Position numbers and translations under genes: made by a program
DNA from: Flavobacteriaceae bacterium
GTDB lineage: Bacteria; Bacteroidota; Bacteroidia; Flavobacteriales; Flavobacteriaceae
Direction of reading: 5' to 3'
Length of the DNA stretch: 44,386 bases
Assembly: GCA_021648265.1 (NCBI GenBank)
Contig: JAKITD010000015.1
Span: forward strand, 1-44,386
The notes under the pieces: model-generated
Told to the model about the DNA's origin: nothing
The model's input: the letters and a program-made list of their open reading frames with translations, nothing else
Database searches by the model: none
Part shown: positions 8,626-17,269 of the stretch, one piece after another
Layout of the letters: the number at the start of each line of letters is the position of its first letter
Position numbering within the stretch: position 1 is the first letter of the stretch

Positions 8626-8888
8626 CATCCGAAGAACTCGAAATCGTATTCAGAAAATCTGTAGCTAGTGTCAATGCACACAAGGAACCTTTTCCTGCGG
8701 ATTTGTTATTGCGTTTGTACTCTTTTTATAAAGTAGCAACAAACGATCAAGATACACCAAACAGTAGAATACCATTAATAAATGCATTTAAAACAAATGC
8801 GTTGTTTCAAGCACAAGGTCTAACTCCAGACGAAGCAAAAATTCAATATATAGAATGTGCTAAACATTATTTTTTATATAGAAAATAG
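8622..8888 (+). CDS. Acyl-CoA-binding protein (ACBP)
   Basis: An 88-aa all-helical protein of the ACBP family, which binds long-chain acyl-CoA in the cytoplasm. Visible family features are the acidic N-terminal helix (LEIVFRKSVASVN), LLLRLYSFYKVAT (the family's LxLYxxYKQAT), and the C-terminal helix where DEAKIQYIECAKHY replaces the usual EEAMxxYI. The central FxxKAKWxAW block is diverged (NAFKTNALFQAQG), so ligand affinity may differ from eukaryotic ACBP. The 4-bp overlap with psd suggests a link to lipid synthesis. Confidence 0.85.
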   Translation: MTSEELEIVFRKSVASVNAHKEPFPADLLLRLYSFYKVATNDQDTPNSRIPLINAFKTNALFQAQGLTPDEAKIQYIECAKHYFLYRK

Positions 8889-8894
8889 AATCTT

Positions 8895-9548
8895 ATGATT
8901 ATTCATCATTTAGAAAAAGAAAACTCCATTTTAAATAAATTTATTGCTGAAATAAGAGATCAAAACATTCAAAAAGATTCGTTGCGTTTTAGAAGAAATA
9001 TTGAACGTATTGGAGAAATTTTAGGTTATGAATTAAGCAAGTATTTAGAATATCAAGCTATTAAAATCTCCACACCATTAGGAACGAAAACAATTAATTT
9101 ACTTCAAAATAAAATTGTATTATGCTCCATTTTAAGAGCTGGACTTCCTTTACATCAAGGGCTTTTAAATTATTTTGATGATGCTGAGAATGCGTTTATT
9201 TCTGCCTATCGGCACCACCCAAATAACGATGCTGAATTTGAAATTGTAGTCGAATATTTTGCTGCACCCACTTTAGAAAACAAAACCTTGATTTTAGCAG
9301 ATCCAATGTTGGCTACAGGAAGATCTTTAGTAGAAGTTTATAAAGCTATTAAAAAACAACGTCCCGTTACTGAAATTCATTTAGTAGTAGTTTTAGGTGC
9401 AACCGAAGGAATCGATTACATAAAAAATCATTTCCCAGAAAACACACATCTTTGGATTGCTGCCATTGACGATACTTTAAACGACAACGGTTACATTATC
9501 CCGGGGCTAGGTGATGCTGGAGATTTAGCTTTTGGTGAAAAATTGTAG
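8895..9548 (+). CDS. upp: Uracil phosphoribosyltransferase
   Basis: A 217-aa salvage enzyme making UMP from uracil and PRPP. The PRPP-binding motif is LADPMLATGRSLVEVYKAI (about residues 134-152). LCSILRAGLPLHQGLL (about 76-91) and the C-terminal YIIPGLGDAGDLAFGEKL, the uracil-binding loop of this family, are both present. Length fits. It follows the ACBP gene by 6 bp and may be the last gene of that run. The stop is followed by a small palindrome and a pyrimidine tract, with valS converging from the other side. Confidence 0.96.
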   Translation: MIIHHLEKENSILNKFIAEIRDQNIQKDSLRFRRNIERIGEILGYELSKYLEYQAIKISTPLGTKTINLLQNKIVLCSILRAGLPLHQGLLNYFDDAENAFISAYRHHPNNDAEFEIVVEYFAAPTLENKTLILADPMLATGRSLVEVYKAIKKQRPVTEIHLVVVLGATEGIDYIKNHFPENTHLWIAAIDDTLNDNGYIIPGLGDAGDLAFGEKL

Positions 9549-9561
9549 CTTTCTCTCGCAA

Positions 9562-9579
9562 TCTCGATAATTATCGGGA
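9562..9579. repeat. Small palindrome of the TCCCGA...TCGGGA type
   Basis: The 18-bp sequence TCTCGATAATTATCGGGA is an inverted repeat with one mismatch (a G-U pair in RNA on one strand). It lies 13 bp after the upp stop, between convergent genes, and could act as a terminator. Its outer bases match the palindromes at 20121-20138 and in CRISPR repeats R1-R4, so I treat it as a relative of that element. Confidence 0.55.
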
Positions 9580-9605
9580 CGCAAGGTCGCTAAGTTTTAT
9601 TTTTG

Positions 9606-9706
9606 CTTTCTAGCTTCTTTTTTCTCTTCTCTCTTCTCTCTTCTCTCTTCTTTCTCTCTTCTCTTCTCTACTCTCTCTACTCTATTCTCTCTACTCTATC
9701 TTCTCA
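9606..9706. repeat. Pyrimidine-rich low-complexity tract with TCTCTTC heptamers
   Basis: About 100 bp of almost pure C/T on the plus strand. It contains four perfect consecutive TCTCTTC units (9623-9650) followed by irregular CTCTACT-type units. It occupies the space just past the valS stop (valS is on the minus strand), so on the valS-sense strand it is a GAAGAGA-type purine repeat. I see no coding signal. Confidence 0.85.
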
Positions 9707-9713
9707 TTAAAAC

Positions 9714-12350
9714 CTAAAGTAACCCTTTTAAACTACTTTTTAAAGTTTCAATTTTAGCCAAAGCATCGGTTTCTTTTTGTCGCTCCATCGTAATTACTTT
9801 CTCTGGTGCATTGTTTACAAAACGTTCATTTTTAAGTTTTCCTTGTACGCTTTTTAAGAACCCTTCGGTGTATTTTAATTCTTCTTTAATTTTTGAAATT
9901 TCTTCTTCCACATTAATCGCACCGCTCATCGGAATAAAATATTCATTCGATTTAACACGATAGGTTAAAGCACCGTCCATTTTTTCTGAAATATATTTTA
10001 GGCTTTCAATATTTCCCATTTTTTCAATTACGGTATCAAATGAAGTGGAAGCGTCTATATTATTAATCACCGATAAATTAATGGTTTCTTTAAACGAAAT
10101 ATTTTTTTCTTTTCTAATAGTTCTAATTCCTGAAATAACTTCGGAAGCAATTTCAAAGTCTTTTAAAATTTCAGTATTAATAGGTTTAACAGAAGGGTAA
10201 GAAGAAACAATCAAGGCTTCTTCTGTAGTTCTCTCTGCAATTTGATGCCAAATTTCTTCGGTAATAAATGGCATAAATGGATGCAATACTTTTAAATTAT
10301 TTTCAAATGCTTCAATAATTGCATCGAAAGTTCTTCGGTCGATAGGTTGCTGATATCCTGGTTTTACCATTTCTAATAGCCAGGAACAGAAATCATCCCA
10401 AATTAATTTATAAATGGTCATTAACGAATCTGAAAGTCGATATTTTGAAAAGTGATCTTCCATTTCAGCAAAAGCAGCTTGGAATTTAGAATCGTACCAT
10501 TCTAACGCAATTTTACTAGATGCAGATTGCGGAATTTCATCATTAACTTCCCAACCACTCACTAATTTATAAGCGTTAATTAGTTTGTTTTTGAAGGCTT
10601 TTCCTTGTTGTAATTTAGATTCATCAAACAATAAATCGTTTCCTGCACCAGAGCTTAATAACATCATTCCTGATCTTACTGCATCGGCGCTATAATCTTC
10701 AATTAATTTTAAAGCATCGGGAGAATTTCCTAATTGCTTCGACATTTTTCTACCTTGATTATCACGAACAATTCCAGTAAAATATACATTATTAAAAGGC
10801 TTTTCATTTCTGAATTCATAACCTGCAAAAATCATACGAGCTACCCAAAAGAAAATAATATCGGGTCCTGTTACCAAATCGTTTGTTGGATAGTAATAAT
10901 TGATTTCTTTATTATCAGGATTTCTAATTCCATCGAATACTGAAATTGGCCATAACCATGAGGAGAACCACGTATCAAGTGCATCGTTATCCTGTTTCAA
11001 GTCTTCAGCCTTCAGTCCTCGGTCTTCAGTCTTTTCTTGAGCTAATTTCAAAGCCTCTTCTATAGTTTCAGCAACTACGAAATCTTCTTTTCCATCACCA
11101 TAAAAATAAGCAGGAATTTGTTGTCCCCACCATAATTGACGCGATACATTCCAATCTCTAATGTTTTCTAACCAATGACGATACGTGTTTTCTATTTTCT
11201 TTGGATATAATTTAATATCCTGAGTTTCTAAAACAGCTTTTAAAGCAGGCTTCACCATATCCTCCATTTTCAAAAACCATTGGTCTGAAAGTCTTGGTTC
11301 GATTACAGCTTTAGTACGTTCTGAAGTTCCAACTTTATTTAAGTGGTTTTCAGTTTTCTGAAGACATCCTAATTTTTGTAATTCAGCCGAAATTTCCTCT
11401 CTTACCACAAAACGATCTTTGCCTTGGTAGTGCATTCCGAAGCTATTCAACGTAGCATCATCATTAAAAATATCGATTACTTCTAAGTTGTGCTTATCAC
11501 CTAAAGCTTTATCATTAATATCGTGAGCGGGAGTTACTTTAAGGCAACCTGTACCAAATTCTATATCTACATAATCGTCTTCAATAATAGGAATTACACG
11601 GTTACAGATAGGAACAATTGCTTTTCTTCCTTTTAAATGTGTAAAACGCACATCATTTGGATTGATACAAATGGCGGTATCTCCTAAAATAGTTTCTGGT
11701 CGTGTGGTAGCAATAGTTAACGTTTCTTCAGACCCTTCAATTTTATAATTAATGTAATAAAGTTTTCCGTTTTGCTCTACATATTCAACTTCTTCATCAG
11801 ATAAAGTCGTTTTTGCTTCCGGATCCCAATTTACCATTCGGTAGCCTCTATAAATTAATCCTTTGTTGTATAAATCTACAAAGGTTTTAATTACAGATTC
11901 ACTCATATCCTCGTCCAATGTGAATTTTGTCCTGTCCCAATCACAAGAACATCCTAATTTCTTTAATTGCTCTAAAATTACGCCACCATATTGGTGTGTC
12001 CAATCCCAAGCGTGTTTTAAAAACTCCTCACGAGTAAGGTCATTTTTATCGATTCCTTGTTCCTTCAACTTCGCAACCACTTTTGCTTCAGTAGCAATTG
12101 AGGCGTGATCTGTTCCTGGAACCCAACAAGCATTTTTACCTTGTAATCGTGCTCTACGAATCAAAACATCTTGGATCGTATTATTAAGCATATGACCCAT
12201 ATGTAAAATTCCTGTCACATTTGGTGGTGGAATTACAATAGTATAAGGCTCTCTTTCATCAACTTCAGAATGAAAATAATTGTTCTTCATCCAGTAGTCA
12301 TACCACTTATCTTCCACATTTTGAATACTATCTGTTGCTTCTAAAGCCAT
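9714..12350 (-). CDS. valS: Valine--tRNA ligase
   Basis: An 878-aa class I aminoacyl-tRNA synthetase. The ATP-binding HIGH-type motif is HMGH (residues 50-53) inside PPPNVTGILHMGHM, and the KMSKS-type motif is KMSKQ (near residue 535) in GRKMSKQLGNSPDA. The editing (CP1) domain includes TTRPETILGDTAI. DTWFSSWLWPISVF precedes the catalytic half. The C-terminus is the usual coiled coil that grips tRNA-Val (EEISKIKEELKYTEG onward). A stretch of five 7-bp units lies in frame at 11000-11034 and encodes a charged segment around TEDRGLKAEDL; the frame is intact. Divergent from the DUF1573 gene. Confidence 0.98.
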   Translation of the reverse strand: MALEATDSIQNVEDKWYDYWMKNNYFHSEVDEREPYTIVIPPPNVTGILHMGHMLNNTIQDVLIRRARLQGKNACWVPGTDHASIATEAKVVAKLKEQGIDKNDLTREEFLKHAWDWTHQYGGVILEQLKKLGCSCDWDRTKFTLDEDMSESVIKTFVDLYNKGLIYRGYRMVNWDPEAKTTLSDEEVEYVEQNGKLYYINYKIEGSEETLTIATTRPETILGDTAICINPNDVRFTHLKGRKAIVPICNRVIPIIEDDYVDIEFGTGCLKVTPAHDINDKALGDKHNLEVIDIFNDDATLNSFGMHYQGKDRFVVREEISAELQKLGCLQKTENHLNKVGTSERTKAVIEPRLSDQWFLKMEDMVKPALKAVLETQDIKLYPKKIENTYRHWLENIRDWNVSRQLWWGQQIPAYFYGDGKEDFVVAETIEEALKLAQEKTEDRGLKAEDLKQDNDALDTWFSSWLWPISVFDGIRNPDNKEINYYYPTNDLVTGPDIIFFWVARMIFAGYEFRNEKPFNNVYFTGIVRDNQGRKMSKQLGNSPDALKLIEDYSADAVRSGMMLLSSGAGNDLLFDESKLQQGKAFKNKLINAYKLVSGWEVNDEIPQSASSKIALEWYDSKFQAAFAEMEDHFSKYRLSDSLMTIYKLIWDDFCSWLLEMVKPGYQQPIDRRTFDAIIEAFENNLKVLHPFMPFITEEIWHQIAERTTEEALIVSSYPSVKPINTEILKDFEIASEVISGIRTIRKEKNISFKETINLSVINNIDASTSFDTVIEKMGNIESLKYISEKMDGALTYRVKSNEYFIPMSGAINVEEEISKIKEELKYTEGFLKSVQGKLKNERFVNNAPEKVITMERQKETDALAKIETLKSSLKGLL
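11000..11034. repeat. Five imperfect 7-bp tandem units inside valS
   Basis: On the plus strand the units are AGTCTTC, AGCCTTC, AGTCCTC, GGTCTTC and AGTCTTT; on the coding strand the consensus is GAAGACT. They encode part of a variable charged loop of ValRS, so the repeat is tolerated by the protein. Confidence 0.75.
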
Positions 12351-12378
12351 TTTGGTCTAATTTTTGAATAATAGTTTG

Positions 12379-12386
12379 CAAAAGTA
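12379..12386 (-). promoter_or_regulatory. Candidate -7 element for valS
   Basis: On the minus strand this reads TACTTTTG, an exact TAnnTTTG match, 28 nt upstream of the valS ATG in the 125-bp divergent region. No clear -33 TTTG stands at the usual spacing. Confidence 0.35.
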
Positions 12387-12422
12387 AGTATAACTACAAG
12401 ATTATAAAAGTGAATAAATTAT

Positions 12423-12453
12423 TTTGCGAATGTTTTAAACTTAATTACATTAG
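12423..12453 (+). promoter_or_regulatory. Candidate promoter for the DUF1573 gene
   Basis: TTTG at 12423-12426 and TACATTAG at 12446-12453 are separated by 19 bp. This fits the Bacteroidota pattern TTTG-N17..23-TAnnTTTG with one mismatch in the -7 box, 22 nt before the ATG at 12476. Confidence 0.45.
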
Positions 12454-12475
12454 CAACAATTAAAACCTATATGTT

Positions 12476-12880
12476 ATGAAAAAAATATTAGTAATTGCTT
12501 TATTAGCAATCGTATCATTTGCAACTCAAGCAAATGCACAAGCAAAAATTGAATTTAAATCGGAAACCGTAGATTATGGTGAAATTAAACACGGAAGTGA
12601 TGGAACTCGAACTTTTGAGTTTACAAACACTGGAAATGAACCATTAATTATTTCTGAAGTAAAATCTACTTGCGGTTGTACAGTCCCTTCAAAACCAAAT
12701 GGACCAATCGCTCCAGGTGCTTCAGATATTATTAAGGTAAAATACGATACCAAACGTGTGGGACCCATTAGAAAAACAATAACTGTATATTCTAACGCTG
12801 AAAAGCCTATTGTTTCATTAAAAATAAAAGGAAAAGTTTTAAGTAATGATGGCAAAAGTGTATTAGAAAAAAAGAACTAA
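12476..12880 (+). CDS. DUF1573 domain secreted protein
   Basis: A 134-aa exported protein with a clear Sec signal peptide (KK start, LVIALLAIVSFA core, cleavage near ANAQA). The mature part is one DUF1573 domain, an Ig-like (ASPM-SPD-2-Hydin type) fold. It shows VDYGEIKHGSDGTRTFEFTN, the conserved STCGCTVPSKP with two Cys, and APGASDIIKVKYDTKRVGP. Function is unknown; such proteins are abundant in Bacteroidota and probably work in the periplasm or on the surface. Transcribed alone: divergent from valS, with a hairpin after the stop. Confidence 0.92.
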   Translation: MKKILVIALLAIVSFATQANAQAKIEFKSETVDYGEIKHGSDGTRTFEFTNTGNEPLIISEVKSTCGCTVPSKPNGPIAPGASDIIKVKYDTKRVGPIRKTITVYSNAEKPIVSLKIKGKVLSNDGKSVLEKKN

Positions 12881-12900
12881 TAATATTATTACACCTATTT

Positions 12901-12935
12901 AATAAGCTAGTAACAATTTATGTTGCTAGCTTATT
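12901..12935. terminator. Bidirectional hairpin terminator
   Basis: AATAAGCTAG (12901-12910) pairs with CTAGCTTATT (12926-12935). The stem extends inward through AACA/TGTT after one mismatch, around a 5-nt loop. It lies between the convergent stops of the DUF1573 gene (12880) and the aspartyl-protease gene (12939). Confidence 0.7.
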
Positions 12936-12938
12936 TAT

Positions 12939-14228
12939 TTATAAAACTTTCAATAAATTAAACTTATTAGTGAATAAAATTCCATTACGACTTACTTTTA
13001 AAGTTATTCTTTTTCCTGCTTTTGAAGCAAAGAGTCCAATAATTTCAGATAATTGGTATTTGTGAATTGCCTTACCATTAATAGTTTTTATTTCATCATC
13101 AGCTTTAAATCCAGCTAATTCTGCAGGAGATCCATTTCTAATTTCTGAAATCACAAACCTTGGTGCTAAATAAAAGTTGTAGATGGTACTTAGTCTTATA
13201 GTAATTGCACCCTCATTCTCCGAATTATTTAAAGGAGTTCCTTGTTTTTCTTTTATTAATATCACTCCGTCGTGTTTGATAGAAATACCACTCATATTAT
13301 AATGAAATGGTTTTTTATAGTGACTGTTTTTTTTAAGATATAATTTTTTAGAGGAATAATCTATAATTACGGTAAATCGCATTAACAATTCGCCACCTAA
13401 GCTCCCATCTCTTTCTTTGTAGAATTTAATATTCTCTATTGCGTTTTTATCTGGATAGGCTACTTTTACTTCTTCTAGTTTAAAATTTCCAATTGAAAGG
13501 TTTGATAATTTTGATCGTTTGCCAAAAACTACACCGCTTAAACCTTGACCTAAAAAATCGTCAAAATATTTTTTTAGTGGATTATTTTTAAATACTACAT
13601 CATTAAATAACCAAATAGCGTCACTTGATCCTGAATCTATTAATAATGTTTTATTTTCAATTGTGTTTTCTTCGGAAATATCAACATTTAAAAAAGGTTT
13701 ATTCTTTTCAATAATTAGTTCAAACTTTTCAAATTTATTCAATTTAGATACGCTGTAATCAAAATTATAAAAAACAATCTTTTCAGATAAATAATTGGTT
13801 TTCACTATAAAACTATTAAAAAAATCATATCCAATTATTCCATGAATTGGTATTCCCATTCTTGCAGATAAATCTAATTCATCTCCATAAATCACAAAAA
13901 TTGAATGATTAATATCAATTGCTTTTCCAATTTTAATAGTGTTATTATTACTTTTTAATGCAGTGACGGGTTTTTCGTTTCCAATCCCTCTTAATTTAAT
14001 AGATTTCGCATTTATTAATAGTAACGAATCTGCTTCAATCATACTAAACATAATTGTAGAACTTACCCCTGTATCCAATAAAAAATTTAATTTATTCCCA
14101 TTAACTTCAACAGGAATCACTACTAAATTATTTATTAATTGAAACGAAACCTTATCCTTTTCAACTCCATTAGGCAAAGAAAATCCCTTTTGAGCATTTC
14201 CTTTAAATAATACTAAAAAGAAAAACAC
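12939..14228 (-). CDS. Retropepsin-like aspartyl protease with C-terminal PDZ domain
   Basis: About 429 aa from the GTG at 14228. Two retropepsin-type half-sites are visible, LLDTGVSS (near residue 50) and LLIDSGSSDAIW (near 195), matching the D-T/S-G motif of aspartic peptidases. A PDZ domain follows at about 335-425 (PRFVISEIRNGSPAELAGFKADDEIKTINGK). It is probably periplasmic or surface-bound. The GTG leaves only a stub of a signal peptide ending GNAQ. The same frame stays open upstream and would give a normal signal peptide (KTSFKIIHHSF plus the hydrophobic core), but its first candidate codon is ATT at 14270. The true start may therefore be non-canonical, or an ATG has been lost. Confidence 0.85.
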   Translation of the reverse strand: MFFFLVLFKGNAQKGFSLPNGVEKDKVSFQLINNLVVIPVEVNGNKLNFLLDTGVSSTIMFSMIEADSLLLINAKSIKLRGIGNEKPVTALKSNNNTIKIGKAIDINHSIFVIYGDELDLSARMGIPIHGIIGYDFFNSFIVKTNYLSEKIVFYNFDYSVSKLNKFEKFELIIEKNKPFLNVDISEENTIENKTLLIDSGSSDAIWLFNDVVFKNNPLKKYFDDFLGQGLSGVVFGKRSKLSNLSIGNFKLEEVKVAYPDKNAIENIKFYKERDGSLGGELLMRFTVIIDYSSKKLYLKKNSHYKKPFHYNMSGISIKHDGVILIKEKQGTPLNNSENEGAITIRLSTIYNFYLAPRFVISEIRNGSPAELAGFKADDEIKTINGKAIHKYQLSEIIGLFASKAGKRITLKVSRNGILFTNKFNLLKVL

Positions 14229-14361
14229 AACAATAAAAGAATGATGAATTATTTTGAATGACGTTTTAATAGTGTTAAGATAAATAAATTAAGTAAAAGA
14301 GCGATCATTAAGGAGAAAATTTAAGAAATATTTTGCAACTTTGTATCTTAAATCATTAATT

Positions 14362-15552
14362 ATGCCTTCAATATCTTCAAAAGGGAAAAACATGCCAGAA
14401 TCACCAATTAGAAAATTGGTCCCTTTTTCTGAAAAAGCAATAAAACAAGGAAAAAAAATCTATCATTTAAACATTGGACAACCCGATATTAAATCGCCAC
14501 AAGTAGCTTTAGACGCTGTTAAAAATAATGATATAAAAGTGTTAGCTTATTCTCGTTCTGAAGGATCTGAAGAATACCGTAAGAAAATTTCTGGTTACTA
14601 TAAAAAGAATGACATTCCTGTTGAAGCAAACGAAATTATTGTTACAACTGGAGGAAGTGAAGCACTACTTTTTGCAATGGGGACTATTGCCGATCAAGCT
14701 GATGAAATCATTATACCAGAACCCTTTTATGCGAATTACAATGGATTTGCAACTGCATCTGGAGTAACTATTGTTCCTGTAATTTCGAAAATTGAAGATA
14801 ATTTTGCTCTACCTCCTATTTCGGAATTTGAAAAATTAATCACTTCAAAAACCAAAGCAATAATTATTTGTAACCCTGGAAATCCTACGGGTTATTTATA
14901 TTCAAAAGAAGAAATAAAAAAGTTAGCTTCCATCGTTTTAAAACATAATTTATTTTTAGTTGCCGATGAAGTTTACCGTGAATTTACCTATGATGGAGCT
15001 GAGCATTATTCAATATTACAAGAAGATAGTTTGTTTGAAAACGGAATCATAATCGATTCGGTTTCAAAAAGATACAGTATGTGTGGTGCTAGAATTGGTT
15101 GCTTGGTTTCCAAAAATAAAGAAGTGATAGCGACGGCTTTAAAATTTGCACAAGCAAGATTAAGCCCTCCAACATACGCTCAAATCGCAAGTGAAGCTGC
15201 ACTAGAAACACCACAAAGTTATTTTGATGAAGTAATTGTAGAATATAAAGATCGTCGAGATACATTGGTGCAACATTTACAAACCATATCTGGCGTAAAA
15301 GTTGGAGTTCCAAAAGGAGCTTTTTATTGTATTGTGGAACTTCCTATTAAAAACAGTGATAACTTTGCACAATGGCTTTTAGAAGAATTCGATTTGAACG
15401 GAGAAACTATTATGGTTGCTCCTGCCGCTGGATTTTATTCAACAAAAGGAGTTGGTTTAAACCAAATACGAATTGCTTATGTTCTTAAAAAAGAAGATTT
15501 AATAAAAGCGGTTGAAATTTTAAGACAAGCACTTCAACAATACCAAGATTAA
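14362..15552 (+). CDS. Class I/II PLP-dependent aminotransferase (aspartate aminotransferase-like)
   Basis: A 396-aa fold-type I aminotransferase. The start is the ATG at 14362 (MPSISSKGKNMPESPIRK); an upstream TTG at 14341 adds seven unlikely residues. Family motifs are LNIGQPDI (substrate strand), TTGGSEALLFA (cofactor phosphate), CNPGNPTGYLYS, VADEVYREFTYDG and SVSKRYSMCGARIG with the Schiff-base Lys. The C-terminal Arg that binds the substrate carboxylate is in QIRIAYVL. The exact amino donor cannot be fixed; aspartate or aromatic amino acids are plausible. Its stop overlaps the murB start by one base, so the two are coupled. Confidence 0.93.
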   Translation: MPSISSKGKNMPESPIRKLVPFSEKAIKQGKKIYHLNIGQPDIKSPQVALDAVKNNDIKVLAYSRSEGSEEYRKKISGYYKKNDIPVEANEIIVTTGGSEALLFAMGTIADQADEIIIPEPFYANYNGFATASGVTIVPVISKIEDNFALPPISEFEKLITSKTKAIIICNPGNPTGYLYSKEEIKKLASIVLKHNLFLVADEVYREFTYDGAEHYSILQEDSLFENGIIIDSVSKRYSMCGARIGCLVSKNKEVIATALKFAQARLSPPTYAQIASEAALETPQSYFDEVIVEYKDRRDTLVQHLQTISGVKVGVPKGAFYCIVELPIKNSDNFAQWLLEEFDLNGETIMVAPAAGFYSTKGVGLNQIRIAYVLKKEDLIKAVEILRQALQQYQD

Positions 15553-16565
15553 TGCAAATTGAAGAACATAAATCTTTAAAAAACTACAACACTTTCGGAA
15601 TTGATTGTGAAGCTCGCTATTTTGTTTCTGTTGCTACAATAACAGAGCTTTATAACGTTTTAAACGCTAAAGTTAATCCTAATCTATTAGTGCTTGGAGG
15701 TGGTAGTAATTTATTGCTTACCAAAAATATAGATGCGCTGGTTCTGCATATTAATTTTAAAGGAATTGAAATTGTTTCAGAAGATGAAAATTTTGTCTAT
15801 TTAAAAGTGATGGCTGGCGAAAATTGGCATCAATTTGTTCAGTATTGCATTGAAAACAACTACGGTGGTATTGAGAATTTATCGTTAATACCAGGTAATG
15901 TTGGTACAGCCCCAATACAGAATATTGGAGCCTATGGAGTTGAATTAAAAGATGTTTTTGAAAGTTGTAATGCATTATCAATAAACAATTTATCAACTAC
16001 TAATTTTAATATAAAGGATTGTAATTTTGCATATCGGAATTCTATATTTAAAAATGAAGCAAAGGGAAAGTACATTATAACCGATGTCACTTTTAAACTT
16101 ACTAAAAAGAATCATAATTTAAAAATTGGATATGGTGCAATTCAAGATAAATTAGCAGAAAACAATATTAAAAAACCAAGTTTAAAAAGCATATCAGAAG
16201 CTGTTATTGAAATTCGAAAATCTAAACTCCCCGACCCTTCTATACTTGGAAATAGTGGTTCGTTTTTTAAAAACCCAATTATCGATTTAAATGCTTTTAA
16301 TATATTTCAGGAAAAGAACCCTGATGCTCCCTATTATAAAATTTCTGAAACCGAATATAAAATCCCAGCGGGTTGGTTAATTGAAAAAGCAGGGTTTAAA
16401 GGCAAACGATTTGGTGACGCAGGAGTTCATAATAAACAAGCGTTGGTTTTAGTAAACTACGGAAATGCATCTGGACAAGAAATTATCGCATTAGCCAATA
16501 AAATTCAAAAAGAAGTAATTCGTATTTTTAAAATAAAAATTGCACCTGAAGTTAACATCATTTAA
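15552..16565 (+). CDS. murB: UDP-N-acetylmuramate dehydrogenase
   Basis: A 337-aa FAD enzyme reducing UDP-GlcNAc-enolpyruvate to UDP-MurNAc in peptidoglycan synthesis. FAD-binding motifs LVLGGGSNLLLT (about 46-57) and LSLIPGNVGTAPIQNIGAYGVE (split around residue 118) are clear. The proton-donor Ser region is LGNSGSFFKNP, and the C-terminal block AGWLIEKAGFKGKRFGDAGVHNKQALVLVN is standard. The length and the YRNSIFK loop match type I MurB. It is coupled to the aminotransferase (TAATG). Its 3' end overlaps the convergent fasciclin gene by 4 bp. Confidence 0.97.
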   Translation: MQIEEHKSLKNYNTFGIDCEARYFVSVATITELYNVLNAKVNPNLLVLGGGSNLLLTKNIDALVLHINFKGIEIVSEDENFVYLKVMAGENWHQFVQYCIENNYGGIENLSLIPGNVGTAPIQNIGAYGVELKDVFESCNALSINNLSTTNFNIKDCNFAYRNSIFKNEAKGKYIITDVTFKLTKKNHNLKIGYGAIQDKLAENNIKKPSLKSISEAVIEIRKSKLPDPSILGNSGSFFKNPIIDLNAFNIFQEKNPDAPYYKISETEYKIPAGWLIEKAGFKGKRFGDAGVHNKQALVLVNYGNASGQEIIALANKIQKEVIRIFKIKIAPEVNII

Positions 16566-17182
16566 TCAATAACAATCATAGCATCAATAATATGAAGCAC
16601 TCCATTGGTGCCTTTAATATTACCTTTTTCTATCGTCGCTTTAGTTCCGTTTTCATCCTTAATAATAATAGATTTTCCTTTCTTAGAGGCTGTAAGTGAA
16701 GACCCTGACAATGATTTTAATGTAAATTTTCCTCCGTTATTTTTAATTTCAGACTTTAACTCATCCATTGTATAGCTTCCTTCAACTATAAGAGAATTTA
16801 TAAAAATCATTAAACTATCCTTATTTTTTGTATTGAATAACCGTTTTTTATTTTCTTTATCTAAACTATTAAACACATTATTAGAAGGTGCAAATACAGT
16901 AAATGGTCCATCTTGATCTGAAAGCGTTTTGGTTAAACCCGCAGAAATTGTCGCACTTACAAAACCCTTAGATTCTGGTGTCTTCATAGCTGAGCTTAAC
17001 AAACTACCAATCACCTTTTTTTCTTGTTCTGTTAAAACTTTCGGTTCTTTTTTTATTGTTGCTTCTGTTTTTTTAATTTCTTTAATAACTTGTTCTCCAT
17101 TTGATTTATCAGAATCGTTTTTACACGATGTAACTATAAAAACAAAGCATAAAATGTAAAGAAAAGAGGAAATAGATTTCAT
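16562..17182 (-). CDS. Fasciclin (FAS1) domain lipoprotein
   Basis: A 206-aa lipoprotein. A short hydrophobic signal ends in the lipobox FIVTSC with Cys at residue 20, followed by Asn/Asp-rich residues. A charged Lys/Glu-rich linker leads to one FAS1 domain (about 65-206). It has DGPFTVFAPSNNVFNSL (the FAS1 H1-type motif) and GVLHIIDAMIVI at the end (the YH-type second motif). FAS1 domains mediate adhesion or protein contacts; here it is probably anchored to the outer membrane. Monocistronic, divergent from the small Cys-rich protein gene at 17270. Confidence 0.93.
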   Translation of the reverse strand: MKSISSFLYILCFVFIVTSCKNDSDKSNGEQVIKEIKKTEATIKKEPKVLTEQEKKVIGSLLSSAMKTPESKGFVSATISAGLTKTLSDQDGPFTVFAPSNNVFNSLDKENKKRLFNTKNKDSLMIFINSLIVEGSYTMDELKSEIKNNGGKFTLKSLSGSSLTASKKGKSIIIKDENGTKATIEKGNIKGTNGVLHIIDAMIVID

Positions 17183-17245
17183 AAAATAGTGTTATAATTC
17201 TTGCTAAAAATACTAAAATAGATACTATAAAAACAAGAAAGATTG

Positions 17246-17253
17246 TATTTTTG
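17246..17253 (+). promoter_or_regulatory. Candidate -7 element for the 17270 gene set
   Basis: TATTTTTG is an exact TAnnTTTG match 16 nt before the ATG at 17270, in the divergent region after the fasciclin gene. It probably drives the small membrane protein, glycosyltransferase and sigma factor genes together. Confidence 0.45.
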
Positions 17254-17269
17254 CAATTAAATATTTGTT

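Noticed and set aside
9549-9713. A possible small RNA or gene between upp and valS
   Set aside because: The region consists of a short palindrome and a simple C/T repeat; no promoter, frame or structured RNA is visible.
11000-11034. The heptamer stretch as a foreign insertion in valS
   Set aside because: The reading frame and the total length of the loop are normal for ValRS; it is treated as a repeat-prone native segment.
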